DNA from: Aralia elata
Taxonomy: Eukaryota > Streptophyta > Magnoliopsida > Apiales > Araliaceae
DNA length: 64,000 nucleotides
Assembly (NCBI GenBank): GCA_034770075.1
Contig: CM068379.1
Location: 17,173,506-17,237,505 of the forward strand
Direction: 5' to 3'
Numbering within the stretch: the first letter of the stretch is position 1; every line of letters begins with the position of its first letter. This document shows positions 11,606 through 21,700 of this stretch, piece by piece. Position numbers and translations under genes: made by a program. The notes beneath the pieces are model-generated. The model saw only the letters and a list, made by a program, of their open reading frames with translations. It had not been told where the DNA came from and did not search any database.

Positions 11606-12895
11606 ATACCACCCGCATGCGGGTGGTATTAAACTTTCCAAGTGGCCATTAGCTATAATTTCTCTCTCTACTTATCCCTCCACCATTCTGCAGTCTCTCT
11701 CTCTACATGGCGAATAAATAAAAAATTCAATACTTTCTCATGGCATTCTGCATTCTCTCTTTACCATGGGCATTAAAAAAAATTAATATTTTTTCATGGG
11801 TGTAAATTTAAGCTTTGTAAGTTAAAGATTAATAATTATTGTTAATGATTAAACCTTACAAAAATTTTAATACTTTCACCCTTTTTTTGAAAAATAATAC
11901 ATGTTTGCAGTAATTTTTTCATTTAAGATTAAATATGATGAAATTTTTTTTCTTCTTACTAATTACTTTTGTACTTTTGTCAGTTTGTTAAAATGAATGT
12001 TGTGGACTTTGAAGTACAAAGTAACTATGATGTGAGGGAAATTGGAGGATATTTAATTAAATTTTTATTAAAAAATAAAATTTTTATTAAAAATAACATT
12101 TTACTAATTTTTTCAACTAACCTTGGTTTGAAATTAGCATTCACCACAACATGTCTGCGAATTTAAAATTAATTCATTCCTAATTGTACTAAAATAACAT
12201 TATGCATTAAGATATAATTCTATGTTAGTACACTTTTTCGAAACTCATGTACTTTGCTGTTAATTGTTGTTAATTCATTCCTAATTTAAAATTAATTCAT
12301 TCCTAATTTAAAAATAACATTTTACTAATTTTAAATTCGCAGACAGGTGTGAATGCTAATTTCAAAACAAGGTTATTTTAAAAATTTTTAAAATGTTTAT
12401 TTTTTAATAAAAATTTAATAATATCCTTCAATTTCCTTCCCATCATAGTCACTTTGTAACTTCAAAGTCCACAATATTCATTAACAACCGACAAAAGTAC
12501 AAAAGTAATTAGTTAAGAAGAAACAAAAATTTTCAACAACATAATTAATCTTAAATAAAAATTACAGCAAATATATGTATATTTTTATTCAAAAAAAAGG
12601 GTGAAAGTATTAAATTTTTTTTTGTAAGGTTTATCGTTAACAACATAATTATTAATCTCTACCAACTACAAATTTACAATAGAGAAAATATTAATTTATT
12701 TTTTAATGCCCATGTAGAGAGAGAATGCAGAATGCCATGAGAAAATATTAAATATTTTTATTTAATCGCCATGTAGAGAAGAGAGAGAGTGAAGAATGGT
12801 GGAGAGAGAAATAATACCTTAAAATAGTAGAGAGAGAAATTATAGTTTAATGGCCACTTGAAAAGTTTATAATACCACCCGCATGCGGGTGGTAT
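11606..12895. mobile_element. Fold-back / long-TIR element with palindromic tips (copy 1)
   Basis: The left half (11606 to about 12166) is the imperfect reverse complement of the right half (about 12335 to 12895). Landmarks include AAGTGGCCATTA / TAATGGCCACTT, ATGGCATTCTGCATTCTC / GAGAATGCAGAATGCCAT and TTTGAAATTAGCATTCA / TGAATGCTAATTTCAAA. Each tip is a perfect 24-bp palindrome (half-site ATACCACCCGCA) at 11606-11629 and 12872-12895. There is no coding frame. A 24-bp direct repeat (11585-11608 and 12947-12970, one mismatch) plus (TA)n lies on both sides. This fits a MITE or fold-back element; the superfamily is unknown. Confidence 0.75.
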
Positions 12896-12909
12896 GTATA
12901 GGAAGGGGA

Positions 12910-12947
<38 letters not shown>

Positions 12948-12970
12948 TAAGATGGCTCTACTTAAACATA

Positions 12971-15440
12971 AACAACTTAGAAATTGATTTAGAATTTTCT
13001 TAGGCGGCTCTTTTTCGTCTGGGGTTTGAAAAATATTAAGAAATCACGATTACAAATTAAAGGGATAATTTGAGAAAGAATATAGGGCAAAATTAAAGGG
13101 CAATTTCAAAATGTACAAATTTCAACTTTTTTGTAATTTTTTAAAACAAAAATTAAATGAAAGCATACGCATGTATAAAATGAGATTAGTGTGCCTACAT
13201 CGACCCACCAACCAAAAACAATGACTAAGGAATGTAATTTATTTCCAAAATCATAAATTAACAAAAAAAAAAAAAATTATTATTCCCTCTACGTTACACT
13301 ATGCACAAAGAATTAGTGAAAAGAAAAAAAAACTAATAATTTTAAATACTTAATTTATATCTTTTATATATTTTATACAAAAAAATAGTTTATATGCTAG
13401 TTTAAGAGGTTGCGACTAATGTGTGTGTGTTGTGTCTATATAATATATATATATATATAGAGAGAGAGATAAAGATGATTCATTTAATTTAAGGTATGAA
13501 AAATAAATCTTACAATGAATAGTACTTGTTAGATAGTATAAATTTTTCGTCGTTGTATTTGTTAAAATCAAAATAATTCATGTTAATTTTAAATTTAAAA
13601 AAATGTCGTAATGTGACTTAAAAAAAAAATTAATAATGCTCTTATATTTTTAGAACGGGGGGAGTAGATAAAAATTAAATAGCACTTACTTTGGGGGGAA
13701 AAAAAGTTCAACATATTTTGGTGTGATTTTTTTAGGTACTGGATTAGGAACCAAAAGCAATTCAATTAAAGCTTTATATATGATTGTTTGGGGAGAAAAA
13801 TGACTTTTTAAAGAAGAATATAACCATTTGAAGTCTAAATTCAATTGCTTTTAGGCAAGTGGAGGTACACTCTTTATTAATTTAGATGAAATTGGGTTAA
13901 TTTGCTATGTTTTTTAAAATTACGTGTGCTCTAAAGTTTACTTTTAAACTACAGGTGGTTAAAAGTAACTTTGAGTAAATCACATATTGTTATTTGCAAT
14001 TTACTCTAAAGAATATTTTAGTTGTTATTTGACATTTGCAACAGTATTTCTATTTAATGTTAATTAAGTCATTCAATAATTTATTTTACGTTAATAAGAT
14101 TATTCAATATTTTGTATGGTTAGTTAAATGTTATTTAAGTTACCAATGTGTAGTGTTAATAATAATGGTTTTGTCTGTGTTGGAGAAGTTTTTTTTTTTT
14201 TTTGTGTGTGTGTGTGTGGATGTATTTGAAATTATTTGATTAGAGTATTTGAGTTTTTTTAACAACTAGTTCAATTTTAAATGAGATTATTTGATTAAAA
14301 TAAACTGCTGGATTGAACTATTTAGTCCGGTCAGAAACAATAATCAGGAGTAAAATAAACTAGTAAAATTAGTCCCACTTAATTTAATCCGGAAACATAT
14401 AGTCTAAGTGATTAATAGTCCCTTGTAATCCAGTCATGCAAACAATCATAAGTCATAATCGAACGAATAGAGTTCTCATCAATCATGATATATGATACAT
14501 ACTTGGTAGAGACGTACTCAAATTAAAATTTTAATACATAATTTAACATGAACGAGTTTAAAATTTATGCATAACTAGTGTAAAAAGAGCAATATTTAGG
14601 ATTATAACTTTTCATTAAAATTGTATTTCTTAATTCGGAATTAAATGTGATACTGACAATATATACACGAGTGATGTTAAGATTATGATATATCATAAAA
14701 ATAAGGATCATTTTGTCCCGACACAACACATACTTCATTAATGATATTTTATATCTTAATTCTTCCTAATATCGCTCGAGGATATACCGTAAGTGCATTA
14801 AATTTTAATTCTTTTTATTAATAAGATGTCATAATCCTACACATCACTTGTGTATACAACTGAATTTTTTTTTTTTTTGGTAAAGATAATTAAAATTCTA
14901 GTCAAATTCATAATCTAACAATCTAGTAAATTGTATTTTCTCCGTTTCCAAAAATGGTATAAAATATAAGATAATTATTTTTTAAAATTGTTTCGAATTA
15001 AAATAAAAATAATTTCATTTAATTTTAGTTTATACAATGATTACTATTGTAAATTATTTAGAAAAACTCTACAAATAATAAAATTTATTATTTCATAAAT
15101 TTTAATCAATCATATCAATTTTAAATTTAAAAAATATCTTAAATTAATTTTCCAAAAGTCAACAATAATCTTTTAATTACGAAGAATAAGACATAACCTC
15201 AACATCATAATTCATAAAATCCGCCAAATATTCATTCAACTAATTCTCTCTCGCTGCGAATTATTCATTTAAACCCAAAATTCCTTTAAAAATATGCACC
15301 ATGTATATATACTCCAAAACTTGGGGCATCTAAAAGCCACCATGCATAAATACTTTTTAGCTTCCCCTTCCTAAATACTCACCAATAACTACATATTGCA
15401 ACCCAAATATACACGAGAACAGAAGAGCAAGATATAATCT
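12971..15440. other. AT-rich intergenic DNA (copy 1)
   Basis: Nothing coding is supported. It contains short A-runs, a (TG)n-(TA)n-(GA)n compound microsatellite near 13421-13470 and a T/TG run near 14190-14217. Short ORFs here are low-complexity and change with indels in copy 2. Confidence 0.6.
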
Positions 15441-15577
15441 TATTCAGCTTTATTTACAACTACTAAAACCTCTCCTCGAAAAAAAAAATGATTCAGGATC
15501 ATTATTTACTGGATCCGCAAACCATATTATCTGTACAGCAATGCTTCTTCAGTTCTTCTTCTCCATATTGGAATGCC

Positions 15578-15927
15578 TCAGGAAGAATGAGAAGATGATA
15601 AAGCCATGTGCCATTCTGTAAATGTGGTATTTAATCTCAGTAAGAAGGAATCTTAAATTTTCTGGTTACCCTATTCGTAAGAAATGTGAAAAAAAGACTT
15701 TATATAAAGGAGTGAAAAAAAGACTTTATAAAGGAAAAATAAGGTTTCTCACCTCCAGCAGTTACGAGCTTTTCAACACGAGAAACAATATGTTTGCCGT
15801 AAGTATACCTCTTCAGAGCATTCAAGTGCACCTTAATGCGAAAGAGAATTAGTTCACGGCTATGATCATCACAAGTCTCTAGAACTTTCTGCACAACATA
15901 GTTCCCGAAGGGATCTTTCATCATAGC
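15578..15927 (-). pseudogene. Orphan 3' end of Pumilio gene: exons 11 and 10 (copy 1)
   Basis: Reading the minus strand, exon 10 is 15927-15753 (175 nt, acceptor TGCAG, donor G|GTGAG) and exon 11 is 15615-15578 (38 nt, ending TGA). A polyadenylation motif AATAAA lies at 15454-15449. The exons encode Pumilio repeat 8 (GNYVVQ signature) and the C-terminal tail, as in the intact gene at 37979-37633. One visible coding change in exon 11 turns AGG into TGG (Arg to Trp). No upstream Pumilio exons precede it: reading 5' on the minus strand one meets a truncated Copia element and then OTU-gene sequence. It is therefore a promoterless duplicate fragment made by the tandem duplication, not a working gene. 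Confidence 0.92.
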
Positions 15928-16859
15928 CTGCATTTTGCATTTCAAAAGTTTTGGTTACCCAAAAAGCAGGAACAGTGGATGACTAACAGAATGGCCTCAA
16001 TAGGAGCTTTTAAACCATCGACAATTACTTTTGGCATGGAAGTGTCATTCCTTGCATGTTTATTGAAAGCCAAATAACGTTTTAGTTTTAATTTAAAGAA
16101 ACCTAGAAACTAACCACAAGATTAAATAATCATTAGTGTTGAGTAATACAAGGATTCCCACCAATTATGCTTTAATCGATTGTGCTCGATGCAATTCTAA
16201 ACCCAAGGCGTGACCCTGGGTGTGATGCCTATTTCTTCTATTTTCCGCAAATTCAACCATAAAATTAGACCTGCAATCAGATCTCAACTCTTTTTCCTTC
16301 CAATCCTAAAACTCATATTCTACATAACCCAAACACTCATTTAAACCCTAGCATTGTACCACAAAACTAAGCCCTGGTTTTCGTATTCATGAGTTAATGT
16401 TCACAGCCTCCAAACAGGCCTGAACTTGCCTCTAGTAAGTACATACACAAGCTGTAAACACTAGCCATTCCTAGGCTTTTACAAGTTGCAAATTCCTTAA
16501 AACCTTATCCACTCTTTAGCCCCAAAATACCTCAAAACAAGGCTCAGAAAAACCCTATTTGAAAACTGTTTTAATCAACGAAGGCTTTTATGGTAAGTAC
16601 ATCAACCAAGGCTTTATTCTCAAATTTTATAAGCATGTCTAGTTTACAACGTTCCCATAAAAGGTACAAAATTAATTTCCCAGAAAAATTTGTGCAATCT
16701 ACAACCTAAGTGTTGCAAACATCATATACCAGAATTTTATGAAAAATCAGATAGAAGCAAAAAATGATTTAACCCGAGTGAGCAAGTTTTACTGTACCCT
16801 AAACATATGAAGAATATCACTCCTGCAGCCAGAGGCGGTTACGGTTACATTTACATGAA
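15928..16859. other. Remainder of duplicated Pumilio intron 9 up to the Copia insertion (copy 1)
   Basis: Intron sequence matching 37980-38903. No coding signal. It ends with GAAAC (16860-16864), the target site copy at the left end of the Copia element. Confidence 0.8.
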
Positions 16860-16864
16860 GAAAC

Positions 16865-18779
16865 TGTTGGTATTAGGCGGCTAGTTAGGCGGTGGGTTGG
16901 TGACTTGGTGGCTCACTATTGGTAGTGGGTTGGTGGCCAACTTTGTTGAAGATGGAGCACACCATTATTGACAGAGGTGTGCTCCAACCTCCTATATAAA
17001 CCCATGTATCCTCTCTTGTAAATCATCCCTCAATCTTCAGTTTATATATATTCAGTGCTACCTCCGTGGAGTAGGCGATTTGCCGAACCACGTAAATCTT
17101 TGTGTTTCTGTGTGTATGATAATTCCCACTTTGATTTAGTAGCTTCCGCACAACAAATTGGTATCAAGAGCCACGGTTGTTCAAACCACCCAGAAATCAA
17201 AGTGGTCGAAATTTTGTTTTGATCATACCAGGAGATAGCCCTCGTCGCCAGGAGTCCAACGGAACAAACGGCGTGTCATTTGGACGTCGTATGCTCCCGG
17301 AAATCGCGGTCAAAGTTCAGTTAAAAAAAAAAAAAAAAAAAATTTCAGCAGATCGGGTGAAGAAGAAGAAGTCCGCGGGTCGACCCGACCCGACCCAGAA
17401 ACCCGACCCAGTCCGACCCGGTTACCCGATCCAGCGACCCAGTGGGCCGACCCGACCCAGAACCCGACCCGACCCAGAACCCGACCCAGCAGCCGACCCG
17501 ACCCAGTGACATCAGCACTGCATCAGCAAACGGCGTTAGAATATTCCGTTAAAGATAACGGAATATTCCATTCAACATTTTTTTGGTGTTTTGATCCGTT
17601 TGAGCTCGTTTTAAGTCCGTTTTTGACAAACTCAGTATCATTTCCAAGGTTTTGGACCATTCCGGACGCAACCGTGCCATCCGTTTCTGCTAATTACGCT
17701 CCTAAAGTACTGTTGTTACTTAATTGAGCTCTATAAGTTTGTTTTGAAGCACAATGGATGGTTCAAAAGGCGAAGAAAAAGTTGAGGATCAAAGCCCACC
17801 ATCCACCAGCAGTTCTTGGCAAAGAAGTTCAATGTCAAATGCTAAGTTTGATATTGAAAAATTTGATGGCACAAACAACTTTGGCATGTGGCAATGCGAA
17901 GTTATGGATCTGTTATTCCGTGAGGGATCCGATATTGCACTAGGATCCAAACCGAAAAATATTTCTGATGATGATTGGAAATATGTTAACCGTCAAGCCT
18001 GTGGCACAATTCGATTGTGTCTCGCCAAAGATCAAAAATATTTTGTCATGAAAGAGACAATTGCTTCAAGTCTTTGGAAGAAGCTGGAAGATAAGTACAT
18101 GACAAAGAGTGTAGAGAATCGACTCTATCTGAAAAAGAAACTCTTTCGATTCCATTTCAAGATAGGTACACCTATGATTGGGCATCTTGATAATTTCAAC
18201 AAAATTACTTGCTGATCTGCAAAATCTAGATGTTGAGATTATAGATGAAGATAAGGCTCTGCTATTGTTAAATTCTCTGCCTGAAACATATGATCACTTA
18301 ACCACGACTCTGTTATATGGTAAAGATGAGGTTAAATTCATGGATGTTTCAAATGCTTTGGTGAATAATGAGTACCGGAAGAAGGATCAAAATGATCATA
18401 GAGATTCGACACCAGAAGCTCTGACTATTGCCCGAGGCAGGACGAACAATAGAAAATCTGGCGGATCTGAAGAGCGAGGCAGATCCCATTCGAAGTCAGG
18501 AGGATCATCTCGGAGACGTCTTGCAAAGGATGAGTGTGCGTATTGTCACGAGAAAGGGCATTGGAAGAAAGATTGTCCAAACAAAGACAAGTCTAATGTG
18601 AATATGGCACGAAAGGCTGATGACGAAGATGACTCAGCATTCTCTGTTTCTTCCTCAGTTGATTCATCTGATAGATGGATTCTGGATTCTGGATGTTCCT
18701 ACCACATGTGTCCAAATCGGCAATGGTTCTCAAGTTTCGAGGACATTGATGGAGGGCTTGTCTTGATGGGAAATGACAA
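16865..18779 (+). mobile_element. Truncated Tnt1/Tork-like Copia retrotransposon (copy 1)
   Basis: A 291-bp 5' LTR (16865-17155, TGTTGG..ACAACA) is followed by a primer site TTGGTATCAAGAGCC, a GACCC-rich leader and the gag start at 17754. The element stops at about 18779, where the tandem-duplication junction joins it to OTU-gene sequence. Integrase, reverse transcriptase, RNase H and the 3' LTR are missing. The LTR has a TATA motif at 16993-17000 and could still drive transcription into the junction. Compared with both LTRs of the intact copy it lacks one 12-bp repeat near its 3' end (TAGCTTCCGC present once, not twice). Confidence 0.93.
17754..18215 (+). pseudogene. Copia gag, 5' part, frameshifted (copy 1)
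   Basis: Starts at the same ATG as the intact Copia polyprotein (39808) and matches its first ~150 residues. It then leaves the frame because copy 1 has one extra T near 18208 (AAAATTACTTGC against AAAATACTTGC). Translation would stop at 18215. The single-base difference could be a real mutation or a sequencing error. If it is an error, the gag frame would run unbroken into the OTU exon at 18778. Confidence 0.85.
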
Positions 18780-21700
18780 AATATTTGTCATAACATCATT
18801 CAAGGATACTTGTTACATTGAGATTCTTCCACATATTCAGAAGTCAAACAGAAGTAAGTTTAATAAAGTTTATATTAATTATAGTGAAATTTGATGCTAG
18901 GGTTCTAGAGCTGCATGCTCTAGAATATATGAAATAATGCATGCATCAACACTACCTTTAGAGTTTCACAATTCTTGTGCTACCATTACAATATTAACCA
19001 TTACCATAGTCGTAATACAATAAGAATTTGTTGAAAAGTACACGAGTTCTTTCATATCATTATCCTCAGTAAATTGAAACAACAAAATGAATACATATAA
19101 ACTAATGCTCTTCCAAAACATTACGGAGCTGAAAATATCAACTCCGTTAGTATTTGGTACCACCACACCATCACTTGATAGTACCCAATATCCAACAGTG
19201 AGAAATTTCCATTAGTCATCATGACTTTTCATACCAAATGGATCTCAAGGTTGGTTTTAGTGGGTTTGTTTGAGCTCAGTGAAGAAATATAGCCACAAAT
19301 TGAAATAAACCGTCACTCGCCATGACCTTTTTTAGCATCACCAAGTGGTAACACACAATTCTAGAATCTCAACTAAAAATGATGCCCGCGATGCCACAAT
19401 TGAAGGACAGAACTCCAATCTTTATGTCAAGGACACTTGGATATGCTTGAGACACCTGAATAACAACCATATCTGGGGTGGACAATAACTCCTCCTTCAC
19501 AGAAAGCCTTTTGTGCTTATACCTAATCCATGCAGATTCCAATCATCAATCTCCATGATAGCAAATCTGAAAGCCCCTTCCGGAACCCTTGAACTCCTTG
19601 TAATTCACCAATTAGTCTAAACAATTGAGCTCACTGTCTTCTCTCTGTTTCATCTTAGGAGACACTACTGAAGTACACCTACCCTCAACTCTTCACCCAA
19701 AGGACTGATGAGCTTCAGTTGTAACCTAACAAACAACTCCTGTGGGTTCTTATGGTCCAAACCATTTCCTCAGTGGATTGAGAGGCAACATTTCCTTTTG
19801 ATAGGCTTTCTTGCTTTGACTGCAACTGGAAGCACAAACTTCCGATATAGTGGCACCATGAAAGGCTCGCTAACACTAAAAGAATCACATGAATAATTAG
19901 CAAAAAAACTTGAAATCAAGAAGATAGGACACAGATTGTAGACCGACCATAAAATTTGATATTAACTGAACAATGATCGAAGTTGTGTGCCATATTATGC
20001 TACTAAAGCCTAAACTACTAACTAAGCTAAATAATAACTCAAAATATACTATATATATTGACATTCTGTAAAATCTAAAATATAACCTCTTTTTTTACTC
20101 CCTGTGATTTTTCTAAATTTTCCTTGACCATGAGCATGTCACACGAGTGAGGATCAGGATTGAATGAATGACAACTTTTTCGAACATCCTTATAACACTT
20201 TTGATTTTCACGTAATGTAAAGATCCTTCTGGAATTGTTCCTCTCGTGATCTTTTTCTCTCATCTGATAACGATGTTTCAACTTGTCAAGTTTATCGTGT
20301 GCTTCATCCAATTCCTCTAATAGATCATCATATTTGATGTACATAGATTTCATAGTCCATCAAATCACATTCTTTCTTAAGAATTTTCATGCTTTGACTT
20401 GGGCAATCTTTGCCTTTGAAGCCTTAGACATTTTAAATATAAAGATGTGAGGACTGAACTATAAAGACATTCCTCTGGTTTGTATTCACCTTGCACAAAT
20501 CTTTGTCGGGAAAGAAGAAGTGACTTTTGCAAAAATTCGGCAGATTAAGGTTTCAATTGACGGAGGCGATGGGTGAGTTTACAGCAGGCGGTGGCGGCAG
20601 GTAGGTTTCCAAACAGTGGGTGAGATGGGTTTTCAACAGGCAACGGCAGTTAGGGATTGCAGATCTGTTATGATTTCCAGCCTGCAATGAAGGTGTGGCT
20701 TTGCAGTGGCTGAAATTTTTTCCTTTCCCTGTGTTTAGTTTTGTGACTGGGGGTTTTTTGGAGGTGATTATTAATTTTTAATAGTGGAGTTTTAATTTGA
20801 TTGCGGCAGCGATGGTGAAATTGAGGCGGTGCAGGATTTCTAAGATACGGTGGCAAGAATTTTTTATGCCAGTTGTGGGGTTTCGTAGAGGACGATTGTG
20901 TAGTGATGTTGAGGCGGTTCAGAAATTATAAAAGATGGAGATGGCGACTGTGGTGCCATGGCAAGATGATGAGCGACTGATGTTGAATGCTATGGTGGCT
21001 AATTTCCGACAATGATGCACATTCCAGTGAACTGTAAATATATTTTTTAATATTTTGAAAATAGTAAAAAATAAATATATAAAGATAACTAGCGTTTGTG
21101 AGTGCTCATGACAAACAAAAGTACTTCCTTCTAGGAAATACTTTTGGGAGTACCTATCATCATCATTCCTCAAACAATTAATAAGAGGCAGAGGTTCCCT
21201 CTTGCTTCGTCAGCAGAAATCATCATGGGGTAGTCGCAGTTCTGATGCCAACGGACAAGGAGAAAGGTGTGCATATAGCATTTTGAAAAAAATCACAAGA
21301 AGTCGATCAGAAAAATTCTTTAAATCAACAAGGTAGATAAAGACTGTAGAACAGCAGTAATATTTGATAAAATCTTAATACTGATGAAAGTTGTGTAATA
21401 ACCCTAAGAGACTATTTAAACTTACCTAAGCCTAATAAGAAAAAGTAAGCCCAAAAACAAAACGGGCCCAAAAATAACTAAGCCTACTAACTGAACTAAA
21501 TCAAATATTAGTAATTATATTGAATTCCATAAAATCTAAAATAGAATTAAAACATAATCTTCCTTGATACTATGTCAAGTGTCACATAGGTGTGGGAAAT
21601 ATACCATTCTGGTCAGGCAGTTGCCGCGTTACCATAAACATTATCTGTAATATCATCATTTCAAATCTGAATTGTTTGTCCATAAATAACAGCCATATGG

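Larger units (their letters stand above)
1..18779. repeat. Tandem duplication, copy 1 (3' part of unit; unit starts upstream of window)
   Basis: Base 1 onward re-appears at 22188 onward in the same order and orientation. The match holds without interruption other than small indels until 18779 (partner 40832). The offset drifts from 22187 at the start to 22053 at the end, so copy 1 is about 134 bp longer over this span. All transposon insertions listed here for copy 1 are shared with copy 2, so they predate the duplication. The match ends abruptly inside the Copia gag-pol frame, where copy 1 continues into OTU-gene sequence and copy 2 continues through the rest of the Copia element. Confidence 0.96.

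Noticed and set aside
20075..20353. Coiled-coil-like 92-codon ORF in the OTU intron as a host gene
   Set aside because: Lies in transposon-like intron debris, has no recognised family and has no second copy in the window to compare; kept only as a note in the intron entry.
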